NCBI GenBank assembly: GCA_023213395.1
Contig: CM041465.1
Span: forward strand, 148,931,741 to 148,995,740
DNA from: Cycas panzhihuaensis
Lineage: Eukaryota > Cycadophyta
Reading direction: 5' to 3'
DNA: 64,000 nucleotides
Shown: positions 45,161 to 56,869 of the stretch, piece by piece
Layout of the letters: the number at the start of each line of letters is the position of its first letter
How positions within the stretch are numbered: position 1 is the stretch's first letter
Notes under the pieces: model-generated
Database searches by the model: none
What the model was told of the DNA's origin: nothing
Seen by the model: the letters and a program-made list of their open reading frames with translations, nothing else
Translations under genes and position numbers: made by a program

Positions 45161-45379
45161 AGAGTTGATGTTTAACAATAATAATTTTAGAACTACCCTC
45201 CTATGTGGGTAATTAGAATCATGGAGACAGTGCATACCAAGGACTACAAAGGCAGAATCAATTTAACTATCAAGGACTAAGGAGATAAAATAAAAATCCT
45301 CCTCAAGGTAATTAGTATAATAAGAATCACAACTAGAGATAGAATTAGAATCAAGGTGGCCATATGGTTAGCTTATAAA

Positions 45380-45790
45380 ATCTCTTCTTTGTTATATTAA
45401 TAACTCAACATTTTGATATATCCTAGTTGATTAATTTGGGTACCTCTCGATATATGGTAGGTTCAAAATAACTTCTTATAGATATAAGACCAATATAGGA
45501 TCAATCAATTACTTTTAGAAATTATGTTATTTTAGACGTTGTAAATATTAGCAATGTTCCTATTTCATTGAAGAATTCTGATACTTCATATCATCTTAAT
45601 AATATTTTTTATGTACATGGCATGACATATAATTTGTTATCTATTATCTAGATAAATAAGTAAAACTTTGATGTTTTATTTAGTGATCTTAAAAAATGCC
45701 TAATTATAGATATAAACGGCAACTCATTTATCTCAAGATATGAAGATCAAGGACTATGTAAGCTTGATGTAATAATTATATCTTTAATCT
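45380..45790 (+). pseudogene. D aspartic protease remnant (copia)
   Basis: Reads INLGTSRYMVGS, where copia proteases have L-D-S-G-A-S-x-H-M, so the catalytic Asp is Asn-like context and lost. NIFYVHGMTYNLLSI (a V-P-x-x-x-x-N-L-L-S block) and NFDVLFSD follow. It joins the pre-integrase segment. Confidence 0.7.
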
Positions 45791-45889
45791 AGCTATATGA
45801 ATTTGGTTCTTGTAGTAATTCAGCTTCCAATTCTTATACTTCAACTTCAACTTCAAATACAAATGAGCAATTTACATTAAAAGCATTTA

Positions 45890-46800
45890 TTTCTTAAAGA
45901 CTCCCAAAAGACTAGTTATGACATCAACGCTTAGGTTATTTAAATATGAACCTTCATCTACTTTATAAACTAAGTATGGTGCACGGTATACCTAATATAA
46001 AGTAGACTAAATATATTTGTAAGGTTTATGTTATAGGCAAACATTATTGGGATCTATTCAGGTCAAATGGAAGAGCTTGGCATGCCAAGGGACCTTTAGG
46101 CATGGTACATTTAGATATCTATGGGCCCATGTCATAAGCATCCTTTTGAGGCTATTGATATTTTATTACATTCATTGATGATTATTCTATAAAAATGTAG
46201 GTCTATTTTTTAAAGAAGAAATTAGAAGCATTTGATAAATTCAAAGAATTTAATCATGGCATTAAACTAGAATTTTAAAAACTAATCAAAACCCTTAATT
46301 ATAATAATGGAGGTCAATATACATCAAATAAATTCACCTAATTTTGTAAGGATAAAGACATCAAATGATAGTTTTCTACCCCTTACACACTTCAACAAAA
46401 TAGAGTTGCTAAGAGAATAGATTAAACCTTAGTTAGTAAAGGCAAATCCAAGCTTGTCACTAAGAATTTAGGACTTCAATTCTAGGTTGAAGCCCTTCAT
46501 ATAACTACTTATCTTACAAACCAAAGTCCAACCAAGGGACTACTAAATATTACTCTCAAGGAGGCCTAGTTAGGTTAAAAGCCCACAGTCTTACATTTGT
46601 GCACTGTTGGTTATATAACATATATGCTCATATTAAAAGAATAAAGGAAAAAACTAGATGATAAAAGCTAGAAATGTATCTTTATTAGCTATTAACCTGG
46701 CTATAAAGCATACAAATTATATAATCCTACCACTAAACAAATGTATACATCTTAGGACATTAATTTTTCAGAAGAGAATCAGGATATAGATATTACTCAA
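45890..46800 (+). pseudogene. D integrase remnant (copia)
   Basis: Pre-integrase HQRLGYLNMNLHLLYKL and core GPLGMVHLDIYGPMS lead to FITFIDDYSIKM, VYFLKKKLEAFDKFKEF, TLNYNNGGQYTSNKF and FSTPYTLQQNRVAKRI. These are the D-D-35-E core landmarks of copia integrase; LDIYGP, NNGGQY and the Q-N-R-V-A stretch are intact enough to place it. The end (PGYKAYKLYNPTTKQMY) is the C-terminal GKGY-like area. Stops are frequent. Confidence 0.85.
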
Positions 46801-47089
46801 ATCTCATTTTTTTATGATCAATTTAAAAAGCACCAACTACACCTCCTGCTCCTCAAAATGTTCCTACATAACAAATGCCTCCTTCATCATCATATACTCC
46901 TTGTACATTATCTACACCACTTGCCTCTATATCAACATTTACTTCTGTTAGTCCTACAAAAGACATCTAAGATGAGGCTACTTCAAAGTGACTTCCCAAA
47001 TGGCATTTATAAATAATCTTTTCTATTCTTTCACTACCATAATAAATGAAGAGGTAATCTAAATACAGGTTATTTACCAACTTAATCTT

Positions 47090-48050
47090 AATGGTAGAAG
47101 TGTTTTCAGCTCCTAAACTGACCACTTTTGAAGAATCTATTGTAGATCAAAAGTGGTAGGTACCTATGAATGAAGAGATGAACTCTATTTTACAAAATGA
47201 TATATAAGAGCTAGTTGAGTTGCCTAAAAGTAAGAAACCTATTGATTGCAAATGTATATATGAAATAAAATTTCACTTGGATGACTCCCTTTAATGGCAA
47301 AAAATATGTTTAGTTGCCAATTTTTTTAAATAGATTAAAGGTGTTGACTATGAAGACATATTTATACAACAACCAACATGAACATTATTAGGCTTGTTTT
47401 GGCACTTATAGCTCAATTTAATTGGCCTATTTATCAAATGGATATAAAAAGAACCTTCTTGAATGGAAATTTATAGGAAGAAATATATATTTAAATTAAC
47501 CACCTAACTTTGTTGTTTGAGGAAAAGAGCACCTAGTTTATAAGCTGAAAAAGACTCTATATGACCTTAAGTAATCACCTTGCATTTGGTATATAAAAAT
47601 TGATGAATATTTTTTAAAGCATGGATTAATACACTCATTTTCATATCCAAATTTGTATATTAGAATCTATAATGATTTAATAACTCTAGTTTTGCTTTAT
47701 ATTGATGATTTATTGATAATTGGTAATGACATAGAGTGAATTATATATCTTAAAGGAGAATTGGATAATAGCTTTGAGATGACTAACCTCAAATTACTTC
47801 ACTATTTTTTTAGCATGAAAGTTTGGCAAGAGTTTGGTCAATCTAAATATGTAAAAGAAATATTTCAAAAATTTAGCATGGAAGAATATAAATCATCACT
47901 AACTCCTATAGAGACATGATTAAAACTAGATATTGATGAGTATGAAAAACCTATGGATCCTACATTATATAGACAACTTATGGGAAAATTAATTTACCTC
48001 ATTCATACTTGACCTAATATTGCATATGTTATTGGGATCTACTCAAGTTT
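47090..48050 (+). pseudogene. D reverse transcriptase remnant (copia)
   Basis: Copia RT landmarks: VPMNEEMNSILQNDIXELVE near 47160-47225 and LPKSKKPIDCKCIYEIKFH near 47230-47275 come first. GVDYEDIFI and the catalytic LLYIDDLLIIGND follow, with YIDD at 47698-47709, then KFSMEEYKSSLTPIET near 47870-47920. Several stops and at least three frame changes. RT follows integrase, which is the copia order. Confidence 0.85.
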
Positions 48051-48109
48051 ATGATACACCTTAAGACTTCACATTAGAAAGCAACAATGAGGATCTTGAG
48101 ATATCATTG

Positions 48110-48610
48110 GGATACTTTCTAGTTTGGACTTGATTACTGTCATGTGGATAATTATTCATTAATAGGTTATACAGATGCAGATTAGGCTAGATGTAAAGAT
48201 AATCATAGATTAACCTCAGGCTACTATTTTAACTTGGGTTCTACCTCAGTTTCATGGCGTTGTAGAAAATAACCTAATGTGACTTTATATTCAACTGAAG
48301 CTGAGTATAAAGCCACTGTTAGTGTAGATATTAAGGCTATTTAGCTTAGAAGGATTCTTGAAGAGCTTGGAATCAATTAGACACAACCTACTTTACTATT
48401 CTATGATAATCATGGTGTTTTTAAATTGACCAAGAATCTTATGTTCCATGCTAAGATAAAACACATCAAGGTGTACCATCACTTCATCAGGGAGCATGTT
48501 CAAGATGGTAAAATAGATTTGATTTACAAGCCAATGAATGATCAAATAATAGATATCTTCACAAAGACACTCTCTAGTGACACATTCAAAAGGTTCTAGC
48601 TTGTCTTTGG
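48110..48610 (+). pseudogene. D RNase H remnant (copia)
   Basis: GYTDAD near 48165-48180 and TLYSTEAEYKATVSVDIKAI keep the first Asp and the Glu of the RNase H site. LFYDNHGVFKLTKN (second Asp), FHAKIKHIKVYHHFIREHVQ and IIDIFTKTL complete the domain. It ends next to the polypurine tract. Scattered stops. Confidence 0.88.
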
Positions 48611-48644
48611 TGTCAAAATTAATGAACTCATCATTAAGGAAGAG

Positions 48645-49092
48645 TGATAGAAGAATTAATGTTGAACTTATTAATTCTTAGTTGATTTATTATAAAATAT
48701 ATTTGTAATGTATTATAAAGTTATTTTATGTTGAGGGTATTATTTTCATGAAAAGGTTAGCTGATAACTTAATGTTGTGAGCTTATGTGTAAGGGAGAAT
48801 TTTTGTTCAGAATATTATAATAGTGTATATTTAGCTTAATCATGCAAGGTTCCAATTATCACCTTGCATGATCATCCATTTATTATTTCCTAAAGCCTCT
48901 TATAATAGTTATTTTGTTGTATATATGAGGTTATGCATCAAATGTAATATGAATCTTCTGTGATTAATGAAATGTGACTACTTTGGAGTTTTTAAGTAAT
49001 TCATTTCTCCCTTCTTTATTATTATATATTTACTATGCTGTGTGAGATTTGAACTAGGGTCAATGCTAAAAGATTAATTCTCATCCTTAAAT
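48645..49092 (+). repeat. D 3' LTR
   Basis: Starts TGATAGAAGAATTAATG after ATTAAGGAAGAG and aligns with 25101-25528. The end is placed by comparison with element C. Confidence 0.88.
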
Positions 49093-49097
49093 TTTTA

Positions 49098-49315
49098 CGT
49101 ATAAATCTTAGTGGCTCTTATGGTAATTTGTGGTAATATTTGATAATGTTTGATATTGATATATGGTGATCTTATCTCATAATTTATGTAAATATTCCTT
49201 ATGATTCATTATTGTATTTTATTAATCTATTATTAGAATTCTAATATCATATATCAAAGTTTCATCTATATTTAGATAATTTAATATGGCATCAGAGTAT
49301 ATAAAATTTCTAATA
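49098..49315 (+). repeat. C 3' LTR, right part
   Basis: Resumes element C after D and aligns with 19880-20099 (GTAATATTTGATA, TTTTATTAATCTA, AATTTCTAATA). Confidence 0.88.
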
Positions 49316-50290
49316 CACACATATATTAACTCAGATTTACATACGAGTTTATTCTCAAAAGAAAAACTTCATCAAATAAGAGCTAAAGTGTTTTTTCCAT
49401 ATATAAAATATTTATATTGCATGCATACATTTATAAATTTGTAACTTATCAAAAATAATTTATTCACTACTAAGATACTTTTAAAATTTTTAATTATATT
49501 TCTTAAAAAGCTTTGTGATCCAACAGTTCCATCTTTTATAATTTCTTCCCTTTTACATATTTCAAGGGAAGAAATGTTATAGAAATTGAAATATTAAAGA
49601 AATCTCCAAAATTACTCTTGAAAAGAATCAATTACATCTTAGAGGGCCAACTCAATAGTAAACTACTATGCCAGTGATAGAATTAGTATCATAATGTGGG
49701 TCTATACTTTATCAAAATGTTCTCTAACTTATCTCACATCTTATGTGCCACCTATAAGTAATTTTTACATCTATGATAATCCTATGATCTATGATTATAA
49801 TTGATCTAATAAGTGAGCAATTATCTTTGAATTAAATAACTCAATTGATAACTACTCCACCCTCGTATTTTGCATACAATCAATAAATTTCTCTTTCAAT
49901 ATCTATTCTCCATTTTTAAAAACACCTAAGAGTATGCATATGATATGTAAATATACAGTCTCTTTTATAACTACATGTCTTTATTACTCAATGAGACTAA
50001 TTTATTTATAAACATCTCAAGTATAAATACATTTAGTCTTAACATAATTTTCCACTTATCCAAAAATGATTTATCATGACCTAATATGGTGCAGTTAGTA
50101 AGAGAATCTCTTGTTGAGATATAAACTAAGATCTAACATGAGATGCATAAATAATAACATACATATAAAATTAATTTATAAAGTATATTCACTTATCTTA
50201 TTCTCATTAACTTCTAATGTATAATCAATACATATATAAACAACTATAAAAGGAATATTTACAATCATTTAAGATAACACTTGTGTGGAA
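49316..50290. other. No feature recognised
   Basis: AT-rich DNA between element C and the next copia remnant. It could be the rest of the sequence that C interrupted. No ORF, LTR pair or RNA gene was seen. Confidence 0.5.
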
Positions 50291-50427
50291 TGTTAGGCAA
50301 CTCTTGATAACTGATCATTCTAAAATAATAATAATAATTATAATAATAAATTCCTACTATACAATATATAAAGGAGGAGGAACATACCTCAAAACTATGA
50401 ACCTATAAAAAGTTAATTTCTTTAACA
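50291..50427 (-). repeat. Possible short LTR of copia remnant Cp2
   Basis: On the minus strand it starts TGTTAAAG directly after a polypurine-like string ATTAAGGAGGAG (50428-50439) and could end GCCTAACA at 50291. It holds TTTATATATTG and an ATA microsatellite. The length is guessed; no second copy is present. Confidence 0.4.
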
Positions 50428-50439
50428 CTCCTCCTTAAT

Positions 50440-51420
50440 ATTTACTTCATTACTTATGATACTTAAACCATCCTTGAATGTTTAGAATCTATCTCATCCT
50501 AGTGGTTTGATAAAGATAGTAGCCAATTATTCTTCCATAGGGCTATACACCATCTTGATTACTTTGTTCTAAGCCAATTCTCAAATGAACTAATGGTGCA
50601 CCTAAATGTGTTTAGTGTGAGTAAGGAACATAGTATTTGCTATTATTTTTAAGGTACTTCGATTATCACATTAGAATTTAACTAGTTCTAATTAATGTAG
50701 ACCCATGGTAATTAGAATTTATCCTAACCAAATGGATTAAGTAGGTATTGTAGTTGTAACCTTGTACTTTAATTTAGTTGAGAACAAAGAAATATTGAAT
50801 TTATTTTTACTACTCCAAATCAATACTATTGATCCCAAATTAAAACAATACTTAAATGTTGACCTCCTATTATCTATATATCTGGCCTAATTAGAATTTG
50901 TAAATCCTTCTAACTTGAAATTATTGTTGTATATAAATTTAAGTCCATATTATAATGTGCTATTTAAGTATCTTAGTATCCTTTTTATAGCCTTTTAGTG
51001 ACTTTATTTTAGCACTTCCATAAACCTAGATATTATTCCAACTACAAATTAAATATTAGGTATTATAGTAATTAAGAAAATTATACTACCAACTAATTTT
51101 CTGTATAATGTAGCATCCATATTATCTTTACCATATTTAGTAATTAACTTAGAACTTATCTCCATAGGGGTAGGTATAGGCTTGCAATCATCCATTATGA
51201 ATTTCTTAAAAAATTTTCAAGTGTTTTTAGTTTATAAGATAAAGATACATCTAGGCCTTTGCATACTTCCACTCCAATAAAGTAATGAAGTACTCCTAAA
51301 TCTATTATCTTAAATATATGACTAAAATCTTCCTTTAGGTCTCATATCATGTTTATATCATTATTTATGATCAGTAGGTCATTAACATATAACACCACAA
51401 ATATAACTTTTATTGGATAA
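50440..51420 (-). pseudogene. Cp2 copia RT C-terminus and RNase H remnant
   Basis: Minus-strand reading from 51410 gives VIFVVLYVNDLLIINND (the YVDD block with the first Asp changed to Asn), then FKIIDLGVLHYFIGVEV near 51270-51310. Further down come weak RNase H traces. It is truncated upstream of the catalytic block and heavily stopped. It ends at the polypurine-like string at 50428. Confidence 0.75.
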
Positions 51421-52140
51421 TATTTAATTTATGGGTTAATAAATTAGTGATATCCCCTCTTATGTGTACTAGGAGGTTATAATGTATACATTTTTTCATA
51501 TGTTTAGTTGTTGGTTACCTATGTGGTATTAAGAAAACTAGGTCATAATAATTAGAAACTGCCACCAAGATCTAAACTATTTTGTAACTAATTACATGAA
51601 TTAAAACTGAAATTTAATATACAAATTTTTAAACTAGAAATAATATAATAAATAAATTAGAAAGCTAAAGAATTGCATATACACCAGATATAACGTGGTA
51701 AAACCCTAATAGTATGCTAAGAAAACATCCACATAAGAAAGGTGTCGATCTTTATTATCTAAGAATGGAGAAATATACATAATTTGTAGTAGAATATTTA
51801 TAACAATAACAATCAGCCACCTCTACTCAATACAGTATATCTAATACATTGAATACCATTAGCTTAATGAAAAAGCACCCTAAATCAGGCTATATGAGAG
51901 AGTCATATAAGGCACAAATCTTAACCATCAAATTTGAGGTATTTTGAATGAATAACCCTGATTCTTTTTATAATTTAGCATGTTTTACAGTGCTATCTTT
52001 TTGGGTCAAGGGATACTACCCACTGCATCTCTTGGCTAAGGGGGGCTCCTGTTCCCCTTAGATGCCCCTACGGAAGTTTAAAGGGAAAACCACACTGCTA
52101 ACTTGTTAAAAATTTTACCTTCAAAATATCATTATCACAT
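51421..52140 (-). other. Probable 3' end and LTR zone of Cp3
   Basis: No coding motif. It lies downstream (minus strand) of the Cp3 RNase H and contains a GC-richer patch at 51990-52090, so it is probably the decayed 3' LTR. No terminal repeat could be fixed. Confidence 0.4.
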
Positions 52141-52189
52141 TATCTAACAATCTTTACCTTAAAAACAATTTACCTGATACCTTTCCTGG

Positions 52190-52700
52190 ACCATTCATCA
52201 CCTTTTTTACAAATCAAGAGAAGTCAAGAACCATTAATTTCTCTAATAGTATTGGTTTTGTGAACATGTCAAAACAATTTTATTTTATATTAACCTTCTC
52301 GAGTGCCACTCCACCTACTTCCACAACCTATTTAACAAAATGGTACTTAATAGTAATATGCTTTATCCTACTATGATAAGTTAGGTTTTTTACTAAGTAA
52401 ATGACATTTTGACTGTACCTTTACCTTTGTTTGTTTCCTTCCAAGCTCAATTAATAGACCTTGCAACCAGATTGCTCCCTTACAAGTATGTGCTTCAATA
52501 ACATATTCTGTTTTTGTAGTTAATAATGCAATTGTACTCTATAATTTTGACATCTAACTAACTAGACCATTTGCAAGAGTAAACACATAACCCAAAGTAA
52601 ACCTTCTCTTATCTAAATCTCTTGAAAAGTATAAATTAACATATCCACAAACTTGATTACTTATGCCACTAAAGGTGATGTAATAGTCACTTGTGCCCCT
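52190..52700 (-). pseudogene. Cp3 RNase H remnant (copia)
   Basis: Minus-strand reading gives DLDKRRFTLGYVFTLANGLV near 52540-52600, then TTKTEYVIEAHTC and GAIWLQGLLIELG. This is the copia RNase H order (D-K-R-R-S-T-x-G-Y, T-E-A-E-Y). It follows the RT in the same orientation. Stops and frame changes are present. Confidence 0.8.
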
Positions 52701-52730
52701 CAAATACTAAAGCACCTATTTCATTTCCAC

Positions 52731-53720
52731 CTAATGTTCCTTTTCTAGATTTTCCATAAACTTGCTAACTAAACCGATTGCATGTGAAATTTTAGGCCTT
52801 GTACATACCATGGTATACATCAAACTTCCTATTACATTGACATAAGGTATACGAGACATATAATCATTTTCTTCTTCACTATTAGGACTTATACTTGAAG
52901 AAAGATTGAAATGGTAAGCCAACGAGATACTGATTAGTTTCTCATTTGCCATACCAAATCTAGTTACCTTCTCCATATAGTTTTGCTATGATAACCATAA
53001 CTTACCATTTTTCCTATCTCTATGTATCTCTGTGACTAAGATTTATTTTGAAGCTCATAGATCCTTCATATCAAAAGTCTTAGCTAATTGAGCTTTTAAC
53101 TTATTGATTTCTACTATACTCTTGTTTGCAACTAGCATGCCATCAACATACAATACCAAGTTAATGAATAATCCATTGTCTAAGAATTTAAAGTAAATAT
53201 AATGATCATACTCACTTCTTTTCAAATTTTAGCTCTCCATGAAGGCATTAAACTTCCTATACCATTGCCTCGGTGATTACTTTAGGCCATACAATGATTT
53301 CCTGAGCTTGCAAATAAGTCTTTTCTTGCCATCCTATATAAACCCTTCTAGCTGATCTATATAGATCTCCTTATCTAAATCTCTATGTAGAAAAGTTACT
53401 TTTACATCTAACTGCTCCAACTCTAAATTAAGAGAATCTACTAATGCTAACAAAACTGGAATTAATATAAGTTTAACAACTGGTGAAAATATCTCATGAA
53501 AATCAATGCCTACTTTCTATGCAAAGCCTTTATCCACTAATCTCGTGTTGCTTTGTCAATCTTTCTATCAACATTTATTTTTTTCTGGAAAACCTACCTA
53601 CAACCAATAATCTTCCTACCATGTGGAAGTTCTACCAAGTCCCATGAATTATTTTTCTTCAAAGCATCTATCTTTTCTTGCATAGCCCTCTTCTACTTCT
53701 AACTATGGATATCATTTACT
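52731..53720 (-). pseudogene. Cp3 reverse transcriptase remnant (copia, Tork-like)
   Basis: An 81-codon ORF at 52731-52976 reads YMSRIPYVNVIGSLMYTMVC and TRPKISHAIGLVSKFMENL, the conserved end of copia RT. Upstream minus-strand frames hold KLYVDGMLVANKS near 53110-53160 in place of the catalytic YVDD block. The G-S-L-M-Y-x-M-V-C-T-R-P form is common in the Tork/Tnt1 branch. Broken by stops. Confidence 0.82.
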
Positions 53721-53956
53721 ACTTCTTGATAGTAAGTAGGCTTACCATTATTAAAAATAAAAGTAATAGATATAGAAGGGTTGTACCTATCAAGTGGATG
53801 ACTAACTTATATAGATCTTCTAACAGTTAATATAGGAGTATCTACATACTCCTTTAAATTTGCTATAAATTTATCTTTAGAAAGCTCTTCCTACTTTTCT
53901 ATTTGTAAAGATGGCAAGGTCTCAAGCTTGACTTGTTGATGTTTAGTTTTCTGCTC

Positions 53957-54790
53957 CTATTTCACTTTAACTTCTATACTATCTAATTTTAGAAAAGGAG
54001 ATTCATCAAACATAGCATCTCTATTAATAGTGATTTTGTAAGCAGTAAGATCCCACAATCTGTATCCCTTCACACCATCTTTATCACCATAACCAACAAA
54101 GATACATCTCTTAGATTTTGGGTCTAACTTTGAATGTTGACTTTTATTAGTCAAGCCATAAGTATCACAACCAAAAACTTTTAAATTTGAATAGTCACAT
54201 GGATGTTTAGTCCATACCTCTTCAGGAATCTTGTAGTCTATCATAAGTGATGGTGACCTATTTACCAAATAACAAGTTGTCTAAATAGCTTCTGCCCATA
54301 AGCCCTGCTCCACTCTTACATTGCTCAACATGCTTCTCACTCTTTTTAAGAGTATCTTATTCATATGCTTAACTATGCCATTCTACTATGGAGTATAACT
54401 AGTGGTCTTATGCCTTTCGATCCCAACTTCTTTGCAATAGTTCTCAAACTCTAATGAGTTAAACTCACCTCCATTATTAGTTCTTAAATATTTGATTGAC
54501 TTGTTAGTGCTATTCTTAATTAGAACCTTAAACCGATTAAACACACTAAAAACTTTAAATTTCCTTTTCAAAAAATAGACCCGTGCATTTCTAGAGTAAT
54601 CACCTATAAATGTGACAAAGTACATGATCCTTTGTAAGATATTGTAGGAGTTGGTCCCCATACATCCAAATGTACATAATCCAAAACACCTTTACTAGTG
54701 TGACTCTATACTTTAAACCTAACTTTACACTATTTTCTAAAATATAATATTTACAAAAAGTCAAATCTAAAAGTTACAGTTAGGAAGAAA
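53957..54790 (-). pseudogene. Cp3 integrase (copia), two open pieces
   Basis: ORF 54386-54661 holds YFVTFIGDYSRNARVYFLK, then IKYLRTNNGGEFNSLEF and GIERHKTTSYTP, the core Asp/Asp region of copia integrase (FIDD has become FIGD). A stop follows. ORF 53957-54268 continues with LVNRSPSLMIDYKIPEEVW, LKVFGCDTYGLTN, SKRCIFVGYGDKDGVKGY and RLWD, the C-terminal part. Between them QNGIVKHMN is readable. This is one of the better preserved pol parts in the window but is not intact. Confidence 0.88.
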
Positions 54791-55300
54791 CTTATAGTTC
54801 ATCAGCACCTTAAGTCCTCTCTCACTCATGTGCCTAAGTCTCTAATGCCATAACTGAGTTGGATCTTCTCTAGTCTTTGATGTTATAACTACATAGTTGA
54901 CATCTATACATCCCACAAAAATATAAAGGTTTCTTTTCTTTAAGGTTTTTATAATAACTAAGGTACCTTTTGACACTTTTAAGACTCCTCCATGACTTGT
55001 GTACTCATAACCTCCATAATCTAGTTCACCCAAGGAAGTTAGATTCCTTTTTAGATCAGGTACATGTTTAACTTTAGTTTATGTTCTCACTAGACCATTA
55101 AACATTTTAATTATGATGCTATCAATGCCCATTATCTTATAGAAAATTTCATTTCCCATAATCACACCACCACCATCAAGAGGTTTGTATGATGAAAACC
55201 AACTCTTATGTGGATACATGTGGTGTGAAGCACTTGAATCTAATAATTAATCATGATGATAATGGGAAACATTATAAGTAACCAAGATATTATCATTTAT
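54791..55300 (-). pseudogene. Cp3 protease and pre-integrase remnant
   Basis: The protease active-site area near 55205-55240 reads LLDSSASHHMYPHKSWFSSY, where the copia norm is L-D-S-G-A-S: the Gly is Ser. VKHVPDLKRNLTSLGELD follows, and the pre-integrase ORF 54842-55033 ends TREDPTQLWH, leading to RLRHMSERGLKVL. Same order as in Tnt1-type elements. Confidence 0.8.
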
Positions 55301-55342
55301 ACCTTAATTTAACTCCACCTTATTAGCCTCCTTGGTAGGATC

Positions 55343-55879
55343 TTATTTTTTCTGGAACTCTTTCCTTTTGTAGTAATCCTTCTTAAGGTTACCTATCTTC
55401 TTGCAATGCCAATATTTGAGCTTACTCTTATTGCCTTTTGACTTTGACCTCAATGTGTCCCTGGAGATTTGTCCTCTCTTAATTATTTTGCCCCTTACTA
55501 TCATAGCTTTTGGTGTGGAGGTTTTAAGACTAGACTTCCTCCTCATCTCTTTTGTTAGAAAAGCACTTATAATAGAATCATAATCTAATTTATTTATAGT
55601 GTTAAAACTAATTAACGTGACAATATTATCCCAAGATTCTAGTAATGAGCATAATAAGGTAATAGCCTTATCGTCATCCTCAATCTTGATATTGATATTA
55701 ACCAATTGATAAACAAGAGTATTGAAAATATTTAAATGGTTAGGAATTTATGTACCTTCCTTCATACGCAATGAGTATAATTACCTCTATAAGTAGATTT
55801 AATTCATTACTAATTTGGTCATGTACAAGCCTTCCAACTAGGTCTATAATCTTATTGTTGTCTTCTCCTTTGCAATGTT
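55343..55879 (-). pseudogene. Cp3 gag, cut by H LTR
   Basis: A 120-codon ORF (55343-55705) reads DDDKAITLLCSLLESWDNIV, FNTINKLDYDSIISAFLTKE, and a zinc-knuckle remnant YWHCKKIGNLKKDYYKRKE in which the Cys pattern is only partly kept. This is the C-terminal half of a copia UBN2 gag (L-L-x-S-L-P-x-S-Y/W). The N-terminal half fades towards 55879, where LTR H begins. Confidence 0.82.
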
Positions 55880-56839
55880 TGATCCAAGAGGATCTACCAT
55901 ATGTCTACAAGAGGCAAAAAATGATAGGTATTTGCATAACTAAAAGAGACAGGGTTAAATGGTGTCAAACTAATATAAAATTTTATGGAAAATAAGACAC
56001 ATCCTATTACATGTGTGAAAAATGTGGGGTTTAAAGAATATTATTTGATTAGATTACAAGCCTTGTTTTGTAGAAAATAGATCGAAAACTAACAAAAAAA
56101 TAACAAATACATATTAGTTTTAAATCAATGAAAATGGAGGCAAATGATATCCAAATAAGCTAAAATTTTGAGAGAGTAAAGGAGATGTATGTAACTATAT
56201 GTGTAACAAATTTGAGATTAATTAAAGTTTGTTAGCCCTAGGCACTAAGCCATAACTTTTTAGAATTACATAAATTCCACTTGGATAACATACATTCTAG
56301 TTTTTTGTGGTTGTACTTGCATGAATGACACTTGTTAAACATGAATTTTGGGTTTCTTTCTGTAACTTGAGCCTTCTTAAGCTTATTTATGATGTTGGAT
56401 ACTTGATTCTTATGTGTGAGAGACACTTAAATTAGGAGAAACATTGAGGTAGCACTTAGAAGGTTTTGGAGACCTTAAAGGAGGTAAATTTTAGCACTTC
56501 AAGCATCCATTTTGAAGAGTGGGAGCTTCATTGAAAGAGTCTTAGGAAGTTGGAGGCCCCTTTTGGTATATTTGTATTATTTATTCATTATAACTTGCAT
56601 ATTATTTTCTAGTTATTTTCTCCACCATTATATGGAAGTTTTTCTAGATTAATAAAAGTATTATTCTTCTTACTTATGAGTAAAGGTAAGTATGCATAAT
56701 TTGGTGTAGAATTTCCTTTTCTGGGCTCATTCTTGTATTGATGTTATTAGGAATTTTACACTAACACCATAGGATCTTAAGGAAAAATATTGGTAATTGA
56801 TTTCTTCACCAATTACGCTCTACTTTAGGATCATATTTT
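55880..56839 (+). repeat. H 5' LTR
   Basis: Starts TGATCCAAGAGGATC and ends just before the primer-binding site. The first 300 bp match the 3' copy starting at 61420. Minus-strand ORF 56238-56426 inside it has no domain. Confidence 0.8.
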
Positions 56840-56855
56840 TGGTATCAGAGCATGC
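56840..56855 (+). other. H primer-binding site
   Basis: TGGTATCAGAGCATGC, initiator-Met type. Confidence 0.9.
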
Positions 56856-56869
56856 AATCTTTTTTGTAG

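Larger units (their letters stand above)
25101..49092 (+). mobile_element. Copia element D nested in C 3' LTR
   Basis: LTRs are 25101-25528 (428 bp) and 48645-49092 (448 bp), with a probable duplication of TTCTA (25096-25100) and TTTTA (49093-49097). Primer-binding site TGGTATCAAAGCCAAGTTC starts at 25529; polypurine tract ATTAAGGAAGAG ends at 48644. The interior holds gag, protease, integrase, RT and RNase H in copia order, all broken by stops. Element E interrupts it between 26424 and 43376. Confidence 0.9.
16681..49315 (+). mobile_element. LTR element C, outermost of a four-level nest
   Basis: The LTRs align at 16681-16944 plus 19852-20099 (512 bp) and 24799-25100 plus 49098-49315 (520 bp). 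Possible TSDs are CATAC (16676-16680) and CACAC (49316-49320), one mismatch. The primer-binding site is TGGTATTAAAGCTCC at 20100 and the polypurine tract AAGGGAGAG ends at 24798. Its own interior, 20100-21908 and about 23800-24798, has no readable gag or pol, so it was probably a large non-autonomous element. It holds B in its 5' LTR, A in its interior and D in its 3' LTR. Confidence 0.85.
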
